From Heligmosomoides polygyrus polygyrus (lineage: Eukaryota; Nematoda; Chromadorea; Rhabditida; Heligmosomidae): a stretch of 64,000 bases of DNA. Location of the stretch: contig OX377205.1 of the NCBI GenBank assembly GCA_947396885.1, positions 98,934,428 through 98,998,427 on the forward strand, read 5' to 3'. The position numbers and the translations under genes are program-made. Of the stretch, positions 1-11,883 are shown piece after piece (positions within the stretch are counted from its first letter, which is position 1; every line of letters starts with the position of its first letter). Under the pieces are notes generated by a model that saw only the letters and a list, made by a program, of their open reading frames with translations, made no database searches and had not been told where the DNA came from.

Positions 1-640
1 TCAGAGCATCCAGTTTCGGAAGGTCATAACTCGCTCAGGAGTTTCAATTTGCAATTTCGACACCCATATTCGTAATCAGCATTCCGAGCTCTTTCTAATA
101 ATTCTGGTCTCAACTTGAAGATCCATGGGAGGTCGAAACCCTTCCCTAGTGAGAAGGGAACGGTGCCATTTCATTTACTTTTGGGGTAGGAGGCCGCCAA
201 GCGTTTTTTCGTCTCCTTGACGATTGTACGATGTCTGTCATGAGTTTTCGGAGAACGTACCTGATCCTAGTATAGAAGTTGAATCAGGGGAATGACTACC
301 GTGTTTCCCTGAAGGGGGAGTCTAACGCAGTGTCGCCACAGATGTCTGTTTGAGATCTACCTCATACACTTCGAATGTACGTACTGGAGTCGACTGTCTC
401 GAAGAACGTGTCTTCTGCGATATGTTGATGACTACTTGATATGCTCGTCTTCGAGGGAGGAACTTCTGCAAGTGAGTTGTTTTCATGGGCCTAATTCTGA
501 AACCTTAAAGCGTGACGAAATGCGAAGCTGTCGCAGATGCTGACTACCCTTCGAACGCCGAACGAGTTCGGGATATCAGCTAGGCTCGTCAAGTGTGAGG
601 TGGAAAATGCTTTTCACTCAAATTTTAATATTCGTATATA
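1..640. other. no gene recognised
   Basis: I see no convincing ORF, splice-bounded exon or known repeat here. The right edge abuts the 3' end of a minus-strand LINE. Confidence 0.4.
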
Positions 641-2340
641 TGTTTATTACATGGGTGACCATGTAGAAAAAAATGCCTGAGTAGCGAACACATAACACAA
701 CACATCAACTCAAAAGGTATTCGATGTAATACTAAAGTCGAAAATAACAAAAAAAACGACAAAAAAATGGGCAAATAGGTGGCCGTAAGACTGGAACTGA
801 CATCAATTATTTGTTATTTAATCTTTAGATAGTTATCCACCTGCTTCTTGAATGTGCGAAAGCATAATGCAACCTGCTGCTTCCTGCTGAATTTACCAAA
901 TTCTGTGCCTGCTCTGTTTACGAAAAAAATTTTCTTACGTTTCTCTTGGCCTTTGGTAGAAATACTTTCAAAGCTCCCCCTCGCGTGCGTGATGGGTTTA
1001 AGTTAAATAACTCGTTGACTTTACATTCTGTCGGGCAGTATATAATTTTATATAACATTAAAAGGTCATTCCTCACTCTTCTCTTGGCTAAGGATTGGAG
1101 TCCAAAATTGATATTTCTCGTCGCACCATCTGGGATAAGGTCATATATAAACCCTAGAGATCTAATCATCAGTTTCCTCGTAAAACTGTTTTGAACGCTT
1201 TCTAACTTCGAAATCGATTTTTTCTTGAAGGGACAGAATACCACCGTACCATATTCCAGGACTGGGCGGACGTAGGTTTTGTAAGCTTGCAAAAGTACTT
1301 CATGTTTGCGAGTCGATAGAGCTCTGAAGATGTTATATATCAATCGGGTTGCTTTGGTGGCAATATATTCACAGTGGCTATCAAAACTCAGATCCTCGCT
1401 CACTATAAACCCAAGATCTCTGACGCTGGTTGCTGAATTAACTGTTGCGCCTCCAACATTGTAAGAAAAACGAGCATTTCCTGGTCCTAAATGCAGAACA
1501 TGGGATTTTTCTTCAGACAGAGGCAATCCCCAACTTCCAGACCACGAAAGCACTTCGTCTATCCCATTTTGGGGTGCCTCCCGAGAAGTCGAGTCAGATA
1601 TGACATGGTACAGCTTTAAGTCATCAGCAAATGCACAGCATTTCACTCCCGTCTCGCATGCTAATTTAGGGAGATCGTAAGTGAAAATGTTAAACAATAC
1701 CGGTGACAGCACGCATCCTTGGGGCACCCCAGACAGTGCTGATCTTGGACGCGAATAGCAAGAATTAACCCTTACCTGAAAGGTTCGATCATCAATGAAG
1801 TCTGCAATCCAGGCTATGATCCTTGGGTGAATCCCAACCTCATACATTCTGCTTAGAAGTAGTTTATGACTGACACGGTCGAATGCTTTTGCGAAGTCAA
1901 AATACACTACATCTACAGCGCTATCTTTATCTGCAGAGGAAGTCCAGTCATTGAGACATTGCAGCATGGCAGTGATAGTTGACCTTCCTTTCTGGAAACT
2001 GTGTTGGTTTGTTGAGATTATGCAGTTATCGCTTAGATGGTTGACGATCTTTTTCTTCAAAAGCTTCTCAAACAGTCTGGCCAGGATAGAAGTTGTGCTC
2101 ACTGGCCGAAAGTTTTTTGGACAGTCGTATGGCGCTTTCTTTGGCAACGGGGTAACATATGACATTTTCCATCTTCGCGGCACTTTGGCATGCATAAAAC
2201 TAAGGTTAAAGATGAATTCGAGGGGTGTTGCATCACTTCCGCAACGGCTTGAAAGAATGACAGCGGGATATGATCAGGTGTAAGAGATGATGTTAATATT
2301 CGTGGACTTTTAGATGAGTCTGCTCGTACAATCACACAAT
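641..2340 (-). mobile_element. 5'-truncated CR1/jockey-type non-LTR retrotransposon
   Basis: On the minus strand this holds a reverse-transcriptase ORF followed by a 3' UTR of about 270 bp. The UTR ends in ACATGGTCACCCATGTAATA followed by AAACATATA, close to 640. The same 3' UTR recurs on the plus strand at 30210-30450, where it runs into a (CATA)n tract, so the family appears to end in a simple-repeat tail, as many CR1/L2-type LINEs do. No endonuclease domain remains, so the copy is 5'-truncated. Clade assignment is inference from the RT motifs. Confidence 0.85.
918..2335 (-). pseudogene. LINE reverse transcriptase, frameshifted
   Basis: The main open stretch (918-2195, 425 codons) is a reverse transcriptase with box motifs in order: DVVYFDFAKAFDRVSHKLL (palm catalytic Asp), SALSGVPQGCVLSPVLFNIF and CCAFADDLKLYHV (the FADD catalytic pair), then the thumb. 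The N-terminal continuation (TPDHIPLSFFQAVAEVM) lies in another frame at about 2230-2335, so a frameshift near 2195-2240 breaks the protein. In an intact element this enzyme reverse-transcribes the element RNA at a nicked target. There is no endonuclease domain upstream, so this copy cannot act alone. Confidence 0.85.
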
Positions 2341-2423
2341 GGATGTCAGGGAGCGTTTTCTATGACAAATCGCATAGAGGAAGTAAATTACTAGTGGATA
2401 ATGTTGAATAGCAAATGTGGGAG

Positions 2424-2520
2424 CCCGTTTATACTTTCGACGCCGAGTAGCGCGATGACTTGTATACTGGCTCAATTGATCGATCGTGTCGTTCTACCAT
2501 CGTGGTCATTAGGGCTCGTT
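2424..2520. mobile_element. MITE family A, half copy
   Basis: Begins GCCCGTTTATACTTTCGACG, the family A terminus seen intact at 41073. The matching right end is missing; a family C palindrome follows immediately. Confidence 0.6.
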
Positions 2521-2524
2521 TAGG

Positions 2525-2672
2525 GGTGTTTAGGTCTTGTTTGGTGTGCGCGCGACGCGCGACGCGATGCTATGTGTACATAGTGCCCGAATTGATCAAT
2601 CGCGTCACTCGATCAATTTTATCGCCACACATGCATCGCGCCGCGCGTCGCGCGCACACTAAACGATCCCTT
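2525..2672. mobile_element. MITE family C palindrome
   Basis: Inverted ends containing GTGTGCGCGCGACGCGCGAC on the left and GCGCGCACACTAAACGATCC on the right. Related copies are at 18784 and 31926. Confidence 0.65.
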
Positions 2673-2673
2673 A

Positions 2674-2806
2674 GTTCCCGTTAATACTTCCGACGCCGAG
2701 CGATACCATGGCATGTATAGTGCCCAATTTGATCAACCGCGTCGCTCAATCAATGTGGCTACAATACGTGGCGTCTCGTCGCTCGGCGTCGAAGTATAAA
2801 GGCCTT
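2674..2806. mobile_element. MITE family A palindrome
   Basis: Starts TTCCCGTTAATACTTCCGAC and ends GGCGTCGAAGTATAAAGGCC, preceded by TTA and followed by TTAG, as expected of a 3-bp TTA/TAA target duplication. Confidence 0.7.
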
Positions 2807-2989
2807 TAGTGTGCATGCGACGCACGACGCGAACACTTCCAAAAGATGCAAAATCAATGGATCGCTCCACGAATTCGCGTCGCGCACGTTTATTAAAGCT
2901 GCCATTATCGATCGCTTACTGTGCCTACTCGATATCGATAGCTTTCATGACGCTGTTTCATCCGAAGCTGAATCATAAATTTCGCTATA

Positions 2990-3420
2990 AATATGATTTC
3001 AATGTCTACGTAAGACTTTTAACGCCGGAAGTTATCGTGAATCTAATCGTAAGTTTTCACAAGGCAACGTTCCCTGTAGAGGGTATTCGACGTGCAGGAC
3101 GATTCATAACGTGGTGCGGATGGCAGATCGACACGAAGAGATTGAAGGTGCTTACTAAGATAATTCCGCATTCATTCTTTCTGTTTTACTCTGCATCTTG
3201 TAGGTGGTACAAGTGCGATCAGATGCCCAACTGTTACAAGCTCCACGTTGCATCAATGGAAGTGAACACGCAAGGGTACGCGTTGTCATTTTAGTTTGAA
3301 CGTTTCCGTCAGCGATTCTTTTATAATTCTTGACGAAAACGTTTTTCAGAAGCGTATCCTCCTGCGTACCAAGGCCACTGCCAACGAAAAGCCTCGTACA
3401 GCAATGTCATGACGGTTCAT
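2990..3420 (+). CDS. possible 3' exons of an unrecognised gene
   Basis: Three splice-bounded blocks join in phase 0: an open block ending at a GTAAGT donor (about 3047), a block from about 3204 after CTTGTAG to an AGG/GTACGC junction near 3279, and a last block from about 3351 after GTTTTTCAG to a TGA near 3410. The joined peptide reads ...LTPEVIVNLI / VVQVRSDAQLLQAPRCINGS... / KRILLRTKATANEKPRTAMS, stop. I do not recognise it. A rival reading frame through the last two blocks is also open, so both exon structure and frame are uncertain. The 5' side runs into the MITE cluster, so any earlier exons are not visible. Confidence 0.25.
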
Positions 3421-3495
3421 GTACTCATACGCATTCTACTGAAGAGGGCTACATTGATGCGGCACCGTACTCCGTCTACCTCTCTATATACGTTT

Positions 3496-4879
3496 GATTT
3501 CAATGAAGGTTCGTTCTGTCGTTTTCCATTCTGAGGCTCAACTTCAACACTTTACTATTGCAGTAGGTGTTCCAAAACGTTGTGCTGGACACTACATAGC
3601 AGCTCAACTCAACTCAACTTTATTACATGCACATAGAGCATGTGAGGTAAGAAAAGAACCAAGAAGTACCGGTGATCCTATACGTAGCAGTTAACAAAAC
3701 GGAATGTAAAACAACACAAATGAAGAGAACGTGCCTACAATAAAGGAAAAAAGAAAGAGAACATTGCTGCAACACTAACTCAGGAACTACTACGGAATCA
3801 CTTCAAGTGTTTGTCAAGAACTTTTTTGGAGCTATTGAGATTGTCAGGAAGCTGAATTCTTTTGTTTAACCTAACTGTTGTGAAACGGAGGCACCGCTCG
3901 CGGGGGAATATGCCCCTGTTGAGCTAGGTCTCCAATCGCCTCGTGGTACTACGAGGTGACGATGAGACCCAGAACGCTGGGGGTTGTTGGAGACCCCATG
4001 ATGTTAACACACTACGCCCTCACTGGCAGACGGGGCCCCGCGTGGTAACCTCTAGCCCCTTGCCCTGGTCAAGCGCATGGATTGACGTGCACTCGCACCT
4101 CACGTCGGCCATGGATGCCTACGGGCGTGCTGTGAACCTCGACTGTAGTGGACAAGAAACATACTAACATGACCAACAGCAACCAACAACGCAATATTTA
4201 GGAGACTCACCTCCTTCCTCCTCAAGTGCTGCACACTGTAACACCATACAGTTTATTCCACACACCAGGATCACACGACCATGAGAGAATACAGCAGGTG
4301 AATACTAAATGGTATGAAGGAGTATACGGATAACGTGGCTGCTCCGGCTGTGTAGTGACCATCCGGGATCTTTTACCGGCTGTAATGTGTGCGAGGAAGC
4401 ACAAAGGCTCCGCTCCAGAATTCTCAGGAGTGACGGTTGGAAATGGCGCGAGTGTTCGGCGCCCCAGAGCCGCGACCGCGCGGCCGCTCAACGAGTCGAC
4501 GAAAGTATAGAATGAACCGGCGAAGGAGCCACCCGCGCGGATTGATAGTGTGCGCAGGCAGCCTGCGGGTCCCGGGCGGATACGGTATCCCGCGGCAGTT
4601 TGAATTTTAAGGAGCGATCGATCGCACTCGCGACAGCTACTGAGAAGTGAAGTGTTTAGCACGGATATGAGCTCAGCTATTTAGAAAAGAGTGTTAGCGT
4701 CCATGAGTCCATGAACAACAACAGAAGACATGGAGAGTTTGACCCAACTGTACCATAGCGGGTGTAGAGGACGTCACACTTCCTCGAAAAGGCTCAGCCC
4801 TTGAGGAGAGCACTAACCCCTCGTCGCTCATCTGCGACTGTAGCAATAAAAACATTTTTTCCGCCCCTGGTTTCGCTTG
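3496..4879. other. no gene recognised; repeat-like
   Basis: No supported exon. The GC-rich stretch 4440-4645 ends GGAGCGATCG...CTCGCGACA, like the right end of repeat M (28055, 36342), so it may be an old relative. An ACTCAACTCAACT run lies at about 3603-3621. Confidence 0.35.
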
Positions 4880-5836
4880 TTATCGTGAAGTAAACATGCC
4901 TAACGTTTTTCACATCAAACTGAACGTCTTCCAAATGAAAATGAGCACCTTCTTTACCAAACTAGAGACTCAGGGACGGTTAGATTAATTTTTTGTTCAA
5001 GAAAAACTTTAGTATAACTTTCTGTGAAGTTTTAATTTACCTGCTCAATAAGGCATACTTCATACTTCGGCGACCCGTCGCCGACACCAGGATTCGAGTC
5101 TTGCCTGGTGTAGAACTTATGATTGCAACTGGGCATCCTTCTAACAACTTCTATCTCCTACGTCACACAGTGATCACCCGAAATGGCTTCGACTGCCCTT
5201 GCAAACATTGTAGAGCTCAGAGATTGCTCGAAAAATGAAGAAAAGCAGATATATACACAAGCGACATGTGTGGATTTCTTAAACAAACCCAGGACGTGCC
5301 GCATCTCGATGTCCGATTCAAAAATTTTGCGCAGGCCGCCCTTTTCAGATGCGGCCCGACGGCCAGAGACAACCTTTCGCTATGCTGCGCACAGCGGCAA
5401 GTTGTCGCCGACAGCGTCGACGACAGTATCGGCGACGGGAGTATAACAGTCCTGCGACGCTGTCCGCGACGCATCGCCGAGGTATAACATATGCCTAAGT
5501 CCACTCATTGTTGAAATTTTTATTTTAGAGAAAAAATATTGGTTTAATGTTTGTTTTAAAGAGCAGGAAGGCGATCATTTCTCACTGCCAAAATAGGAGA
5601 TTGGGCCGTGCCCGTTCAAGACGTCGCGACTATTATTTGATTGTTAGTAAAATTTTTGATAGCATTGGGTTTTGCGCCTGTTAACAATACAACAAAAAAC
5701 AATCATAAAGAACACATATTTAGATGTTTCATATAATTTGAGCAGCGTCTACACTGTTAATCGAACAAAAATCGTGGCGAGCTAGATGCGATTTATTTTT
5801 TTCGAAGCATTGAATGATTATTTTTTAAAAATGATG
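4880..5836. repeat. family J repeat arm, split by a MITE
   Basis: Shares the family J series of phrases (CAAACTGAACGTCTTCC, TTTTTGTTCAAGAAAAA, GAAGTTTTAATT) with copies at 14.7, 51.5, 55.6 and 63.1 kb. It is interrupted at a TAA site by the palindrome 5052-5495 and resumes after it. Confidence 0.7.
5052..5495. mobile_element. MITE family F-like composite palindrome
   Basis: Left end GGCATACTTCATACTTCGGC, right end GCCGAGGTATAACATATGCC, flanked by TAA at 5049-5051 and 5496-5498. A second inner CTTCGGCGAC/GTCGCCGA motif pair suggests nested or duplicated copies. Interrupts family J. Confidence 0.75.
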
Positions 5837-5837
5837 T

Positions 5838-6606
5838 ATACCGTTTTCAGGTCGAATTGGACACTTTTCACGTCAAATTAGACACTCTCCTAAGCTCGCC
5901 TAAGACTTTTGAAATCAAAAAGGATGCTTCCGAATGAAACAACTTTCATACGGGTTGAACTACAGACTCAATAAGATGGTTAGAAAAATTTTTTTGTTCG
6001 AAGAAAATTCACAATAACTTTTTTGATTTTTTTTTTACTTCAGCTGCGCGAACGAGCGTTATAAATTTTTGCTTTTGGAGAAAATCAAATTAGACCCTTT
6101 TCACGACAAAATGAACACTTTAGGTTTAAAGAAATTATACTGAAATTTTTCTAACAAAAAAACCTATAGACAATGCAACAAGTACAAATGTTAAGAACGC
6201 ACTTATCTCGTTGCTCCATGTAAACAGCATTTACACTATCAATCAAAAATCGCGACTAGCTTTTCGAGTGCGTGGCACAATCTGTTCTTTTAGTGCACTA
6301 TATGGTTGCTGCTTTGTTGCGCTTTAAAGCAGAACTTAATTTGTTATTTTTTCTTCAAAAGCAAAAATTTTGTAAGATGATTACACTCATTCGGGCAGCT
6401 AAAGTAAAAAAAAAGTTCAAAAAAGTTATTATGAATTTTCTTTGAACAAATTTTTTTCTAACCATCTTATTGAGTCTGTAGTTCAACCTGTATGAAGGGT
6501 GTTTCAATTCGTAAGAGTTCTCTTTGATTTCAAAAGCTTAGAAGGCGAGCTTAGAAGAGTGTCCAATTTGGTTTGAAAAGTGTCCAATTCGACCTGAAAA
6601 TGGTAT
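5838..6606. repeat. family J foldback, near-complete palindrome
   Basis: Left end TATACCGTTTTCAGGTCGAA mirrors the right end TTCGACCTGAAAATGGTATA. Arms of roughly 270 bp surround a short centre. It has no ORF of its own. Confidence 0.85.
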
Positions 6607-6619
6607 ACATTTCCGAAAT

Positions 6620-6722
6620 CGAGCGAAACGATGGCATCTATTGTGGTAAAATCGATCGATTGATTAATTTCGCCTCTGCTAATGGCATTGTGTCGTCCGA
6701 CGTTGGAGTATAAATGGGGCGT
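6620..6722. mobile_element. MITE family A remnant
   Basis: Contains the ATCGATCGATTGATTAATTT centre and a GTTGGAGTATAAATGGGGC terminus like the right half of family A. The left end is lost. Confidence 0.5.
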
Positions 6723-6794
6723 TGCGCATACCGCGCTACGCCTGTGCATCTCGCTGCAAACACTCCCGGTTAATCTCTCAAAGGTTTCGTATCC

Positions 6795-6830
6795 CTCATA
6801 TAAATAAATAAATAAATAAATAAATAAATA
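6795..6830. repeat. (AAAT)n microsatellite
   Basis: Nine or so ATAA/AAAT units in a row. Confidence 0.9.
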
Positions 6831-7019
6831 TCCTTCATATCCTTACAAGTTGTGGAAAAATTGTCCAGTAGCATTCCCGGCTGATAAGGAGCAGCGGAGA
6901 ATCACTGGCGGCCTATAAAAGTCCTGGCATTGCGTCTACACCAGGCGGGCTATAAAGTCGAAGCCGTTAACGTGTTGATAAGCACTGCGCTTCTCTGATC
7001 GTCACTTACATGTCCTTGC

Positions 7020-7345
7020 ATTTTCATGCTCGTTTTTAATGCACTAAATAATTGCTGCCTTTAAAGCAAAATTTAATTTATTATTTTTTCTAAAAAATAA
7101 AAACTTTACGGAATTATTACACTCATTCGGGTAGTTGTACTTAAGAATTTTGAAAAAAGTTAGCCAAATTTTCCTTGAACAAATATTACATATTCTGACC
7201 TTTTTCGAGAGTCTGTCGTTTAACATGTAAGAAGCTCGTTTCGATTCGGAAGATGTTCACTTTGATTTCAGAGTTATCATGTTTGTTTTGGAAAATGTAC
7301 AGTTTGACGTGAAAAGCTCCCAATTTGACGTGGAAATTGTATTTA
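7020..7345. repeat. family J single arm
   Basis: Matches the right arm of the family J foldbacks (ACTCATTCGGGTAGTTG, GTTTGACGTGAAAAGCTCCC). The partner arm is absent. Confidence 0.65.
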
Positions 7346-9224
7346 TGAAAGTGGTAGTGTCTGTCCGTTTGTCATATCACTGCCGCAAACATTGCTGACC
7401 ACTATCGATCGATTTTATCGATTTTGTTAGGAGCTGACTGTTTGAGATGGGAACTACGTAAATATGTTGCTCGGTGGATAGCAATCAGAACTAATAACTG
7501 GCGTCGATCGACTTATTGTTATCAATAGATTTTATTGATTTTTGTTGATCTGCCTGCCTGAAAGGGGATAGGGTTACGGTACTACATATGTTAAAAGGTC
7601 GACAAATCATTAAAAAGTGAGCAATACCGATCGTTTCCTGCTAACCACAGTGCCGAAATTCCAGCCGTGGTCAGGCCGATCGCTACGCCAGTCAATATCT
7701 GAAGGTTCTTCTATGGAATTCAAATGTTTTGATAAGATTTCGAGCAAAAACGAAAACGAACACTGTTCCGGATGCCCTTTCCACTTATCTTCTTATTACC
7801 AGTGGAAGTCTTCCGCTTGATAAATTCTCCGGAATTTACGACAGGATCACCTAGACAGTTTTCAACCAGCCATTCCAAAAACACAAATGAGGGGTTCAAT
7901 GTACCTCCCTGTCTTCTTCCGTTTCCGCATTATGCATTGGAAGTAAGGCGACAACTCCAGAAGTTCCATGAAGCTCCAGAAAGCGACAGTGGGTGTCATC
8001 TGTGAACCCTGCAAGTGATCCAGAGCTAAGTGTTTCTCAAACGGTTGGGTGTTCAACCATTCATTTGCCGGAATACTGCCTCCTCAGCATGTTTACCAAC
8101 CATCAGCAGTTCCGACAACAGCCTCGAGACGCCTTTTGAGACGAGAAATTATTGTGATCGGGACTGTCTCGGCCAATATTTGCCTGTCTGATAGGCCGCT
8201 CGTTTCTTCGAGGTGTGGTATTCAGAAAGCAAACTGCACTGCAATGGTCTCTTAAGGTCTCCTTTTTTGGAATACACCGTACGCTTCATGGTTACAGATT
8301 CACCATAAATGAAGCTGCGCGCGAATCTCTACAATATCGAAGCCACACCTAGAAAGAACAAGCTATTAAAGGGTCCACCATTCACATGTAAAATTGAAAA
8401 GTTGAAGACAAATAGGAAACGAAACCGTAATGAAGGTAGAACCCCACGCTTGACCCTGCATGAGACCGCGTTAATAACGCAGCCTGAACAGAAGCTGTCG
8501 AACGTACGCGATTTATTCTCCGAAGTACCCGTTCTTTACGTGGCGAGAGACACAGAGGCCCAATACGAAGTGTTTAATCTGAGGAGAAAGATGAACAAAA
8601 TTAATCAGTGTTGGTGGACCGGTTGATATCGTTTACTGTCCAACGGCAGTAATACTCCGCCGATACCTTTAGTCACTCTTCTACTCCCCCCCCCCCCCCT
8701 CAACTACCTTACCATGTGTCGGTGGAATGGCGGAGAAACAGCGTAAGAGTCAAGCACGCGCATGCTCTTTGCAGATGCCTTTAGAAGGTGTGCTGAAAAT
8801 CCAGCGCATGCTGAGCAAAGTATGATTTGTGACGCATCCTCTGGATCTGGACGCACGTTATGCGACATTCATGTCACGTCTTCTGAACCAGGACGCATGT
8901 TGCGTAACGTATGTGACACATTCTTTGAGTCCCAAGGCACATCTTGTGACACTGCCAAAAAAAGGGAAAGTATTCAGCATCCTGACGTACGTTGGACGAT
9001 ACTGTTCACCTTTATTGTTCCCCCCCCCCCTCCCTCAATAGTTCCTCTTTACTTGTCCCACCCCTTTACTTGCCCTCTCTTACTGGTCCTCCTTTATGGT
9101 TCCCCTTACTGGTGTCCCGACGCACTTCTTCTGAATCCCGACGCACTCTGGACGGCGTCTTCTTGGATGATCCGTCATTATAACTTCGCCAGCAATCGGC
9201 CATGGTGAAGCTGAAAGAAAACAT
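7346..9224. other. no gene recognised
   Basis: Several ORFs of 60-148 codons occur (for example 8309-8626 and 8762-9208, plus), but none shows a family motif or a clean exon structure. The stretch includes poly-C runs near 8685-8698 and 9019-9029. Confidence 0.4.
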
Positions 9225-9234
9225 GGCTGGCACA

Positions 9235-9527
9235 AAGGATAAAAGATAAAGGACGGCGTTCAATCCCTTTTGGGATACGCCACGCATTCTACTTCTACGG
9301 GATATGGTGGAGGCGAGTTGAATGCGTATTTGGCCATACAATGAATTGCAGTGGCCAGCCGATGAACAAGTCTGTGCTTTATCCTTCCCAGACAAGTCTG
9401 ACACCAATTCACCGACCCCGGAGGGATGGAAGGCTTGGTTGGCCTGGGCGGGAAATCCGAACCAGGAACATGGCATCGGGTGCAGGCGACAGTCGGCGCC
9501 TCCTCCGACTGAGCTCCAATCACCCCC
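9235..9527 (-). mobile_element. tRNA-derived SINE, copy 1
   Basis: Minus-strand copy of the window's SINE family. It is flanked by the 10-bp duplication GGCTGGCACA at 9225-9234 and 9528-9537. The TCCTTTA-type tail sits at the low-coordinate end. Confidence 0.85.
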
Positions 9528-9537
9528 GGCTGGCACA

Positions 9538-10305
9538 CGCCACACTATCGTAGGCATCTCTTGGCTTCAATCCCCCTCCCCGTGACGGACGCGTGACACT
9601 CACGAATTATATATAGTAGGAGATTATATATAGTAGGATGCGCTGTCTTTAGAGATACTCTCTGGTATATGCATAATTATGACGAATATATGTGAGGTAT
9701 AATGAGCAGCAGACGTTGGTTACACGTGGTCATCAACAAAAATATGTAACCTACTGTTGTAAGATCTTTGTTGCAATCAAAACTATCGCTCCAAGCGAAA
9801 CACGTACACGAATTCCCTGTCTTCCGGGCAGGATGTTAGCCCATTAGACTACCAGCGCTGGTAAACCGCGCCTCATCCGAGATATCCCCATTGCAAATGG
9901 CTCAAATGGCACTCTTCCACGATTTGGGAACGTCGAGTGCGATCAACCAACGTTGTTGCTGTAATTATGTCCACAAAGCAGATGGTACAGAAACAAGTCC
10001 CGCATGGCGCGAAAGTAGATCGCAGCAGAACATCAGGTAACAATAAATAGCACCTACATCAGCTGAAGATCAAGTGTGGGGCAATGTTTTGAGTAATCTG
10101 AGTGTCACCCCTCATCTTTTTTCGTTCCTGATAGAGGAAATCTCCCAACATACGGCAGCTTCTAACGACTACCGGGAGTTTCCAATCGCGCTCGACATAT
10201 TGCTGACTATGAACACTTTGTGGGTCGCGCACACATGAAAAACGTCCATATGCATCTAACCCATTGTCGCACGGATGCTGATGGCGACTACGGACGAGAC
10301 AATAA
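9538..10305. other. no gene recognised
   Basis: No exon seen. A 17-bp direct duplication containing TTATATATAGTAGGA lies at about 9606-9640, and a tRNA-like remnant near 9800. Confidence 0.4.
9806..9880 (-). tRNA. tRNA-like remnant
   Basis: On the minus strand, GGTAGTCTAATGGGCTAAC fits a tRNA A-box/D-arm and CCTGCCCGGAAGACAGG nearly forms an anticodon arm. The T-arm/B-box is degraded and no closing acceptor stem is visible. Probably a decayed tRNA gene or tRNA-derived repeat rather than a working tRNA. Confidence 0.25.
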
Positions 10306-10439
10306 TGCCCCGTTTATACTTCGACGCCGAGCGACGCGACGCCACGTATAGTGGCCATACTGATTGAGCGACGAGATCGACCAATTTGGCCATTTTACAT
10401 GCCGTCGCATCGCTGGGTGTCGGAAGTATAATCGGGGCC
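10306..10439. mobile_element. MITE family A palindrome
   Basis: Ends GCCCCGTTTATACTTCGACG and GTGTCGGAAGTATAATCGGG (then GCC), flanked by TAA at 10303-10305 and 10440-10442. Confidence 0.8.
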
Positions 10440-10442
10440 TAA

Positions 10443-10576
10443 GCCCTAGTTTATACTTGCGCCGCCACGCGGTGCGGCACCACGACCGCCATAGATATCG
10501 ATTTTTCGCGCTGCCCGGTCGATATCTATCACGACCATCGTGCCGCGCCGCGCAACGACACAAGTATAAACTAGGG
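10443..10576. mobile_element. MITE family B palindrome
   Basis: Begins GCCCTAGTTTATACTTGCGC and ends ACACAAGTATAAACTAGGG. Its left TAA is shared with the neighbouring family A element. Confidence 0.8.
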
Positions 10577-11883
10577 AGGGTAGTCTGATCGCAGACGCGG
10601 ACAGCATCTTGCCCCTCTTCATTTTCCGGGAGGGACCAGAACTGAGCCCAGACCGCGTTTTAACGGGGTCATTTTGAACGGAGAGTTTCCCTCAGATCCG
10701 CGCTATAACGGGAGTAGCGTTGTATCCGACGCATCCAGAGCGGAGTTGGTTTGTATTGGCGTAAAGTTAAGCTGGCCGGGCCAGAAGAAATCTACGTTAT
10801 GTCGAGAGTCGCGTCTTATCCAGAGGCTTATAACGAGAGGGGACTGCATTTAATTTTGCGACATTTAGAGATCGGTCTAGCTTGGTTAAAAAAGAGATTG
10901 ATATGGAAGTACCAATGATGCCCGCTTGATTTGCTTGGGATGATTTAAAATGCTATTACATACGTGTTTCCTGAGGGCGTGGATGGCGAATTCGGTACAC
11001 AACTCGCCTAAGACAACGAATCCTTCCTTACTCTCGAATTGATGAATTTCTCCATACCTGTATTGAAAGGATAAAACAGTGCATTTTCTATTGACGTATT
11101 AGATTGGTCAGAAAGTCTTGATCCGGTTTTGTGAAGGTTCCGGAGCGCTCCTTATTTGAACATTAGCCGTGATCTACCTATAGTAGTTGTAGATCATTCT
11201 TGAAACTTCTTCGTGATAGGCTCTTATAGCCGTGGTGCCTTTTCTTAACTCCAGTTTGTTCAATTGTTTATTTGCACAAGATAGTGCGCATGAAACTGTC
11301 CTTCTAATACGCACACAGCAAATTAGACAGCTAACACGTCAAAAGAAAGTCTACAAACAATAACAAGATCAGCCATCATGTTTTCGTCTTCGGGGAGATA
11401 AGAAACTCATAGAAAAAAGAGGCAAAACAAAACAGGGAAGCATTACCAACTTATGACTTCAATCATGATGCCGACTCCACGCGACAGACATGGACTTCGG
11501 AGACAAACCTCGGGCGGGAGTCGCAATAAGAGGAAGGCTCCGTCGTTCTCAACGCAGTCAGACGGGATCCGGAGTGCACCCATCCAACAGTCCTCAGCGG
11601 ATGCTTATTTATATATTTTTCCTTCATGGCGTCATTACATCACACACAAGCATAAAACAGTAAGAAAAGAAGTTAAAGCTGGTACTAAATAGAATACAAC
11701 ACAACACCAAACAAATACTAGAAGGTACAGTGGAAGCTCTATGTGCCTGTGAACAACTAATACAAAAATTTATGTAAATCTAAATCTTAAATGTACGCAA
11801 ACATAAATCTAGGAGATTTTGTTGTCCGCAAGCAGCAAGTTCAGCTCTCGCAAGCTTTTGTACGTCAAAAGTACATTTGTACG
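10577..11883. other. no gene recognised
   Basis: No supported exon. ORFs are short and lack motifs. Confidence 0.4.
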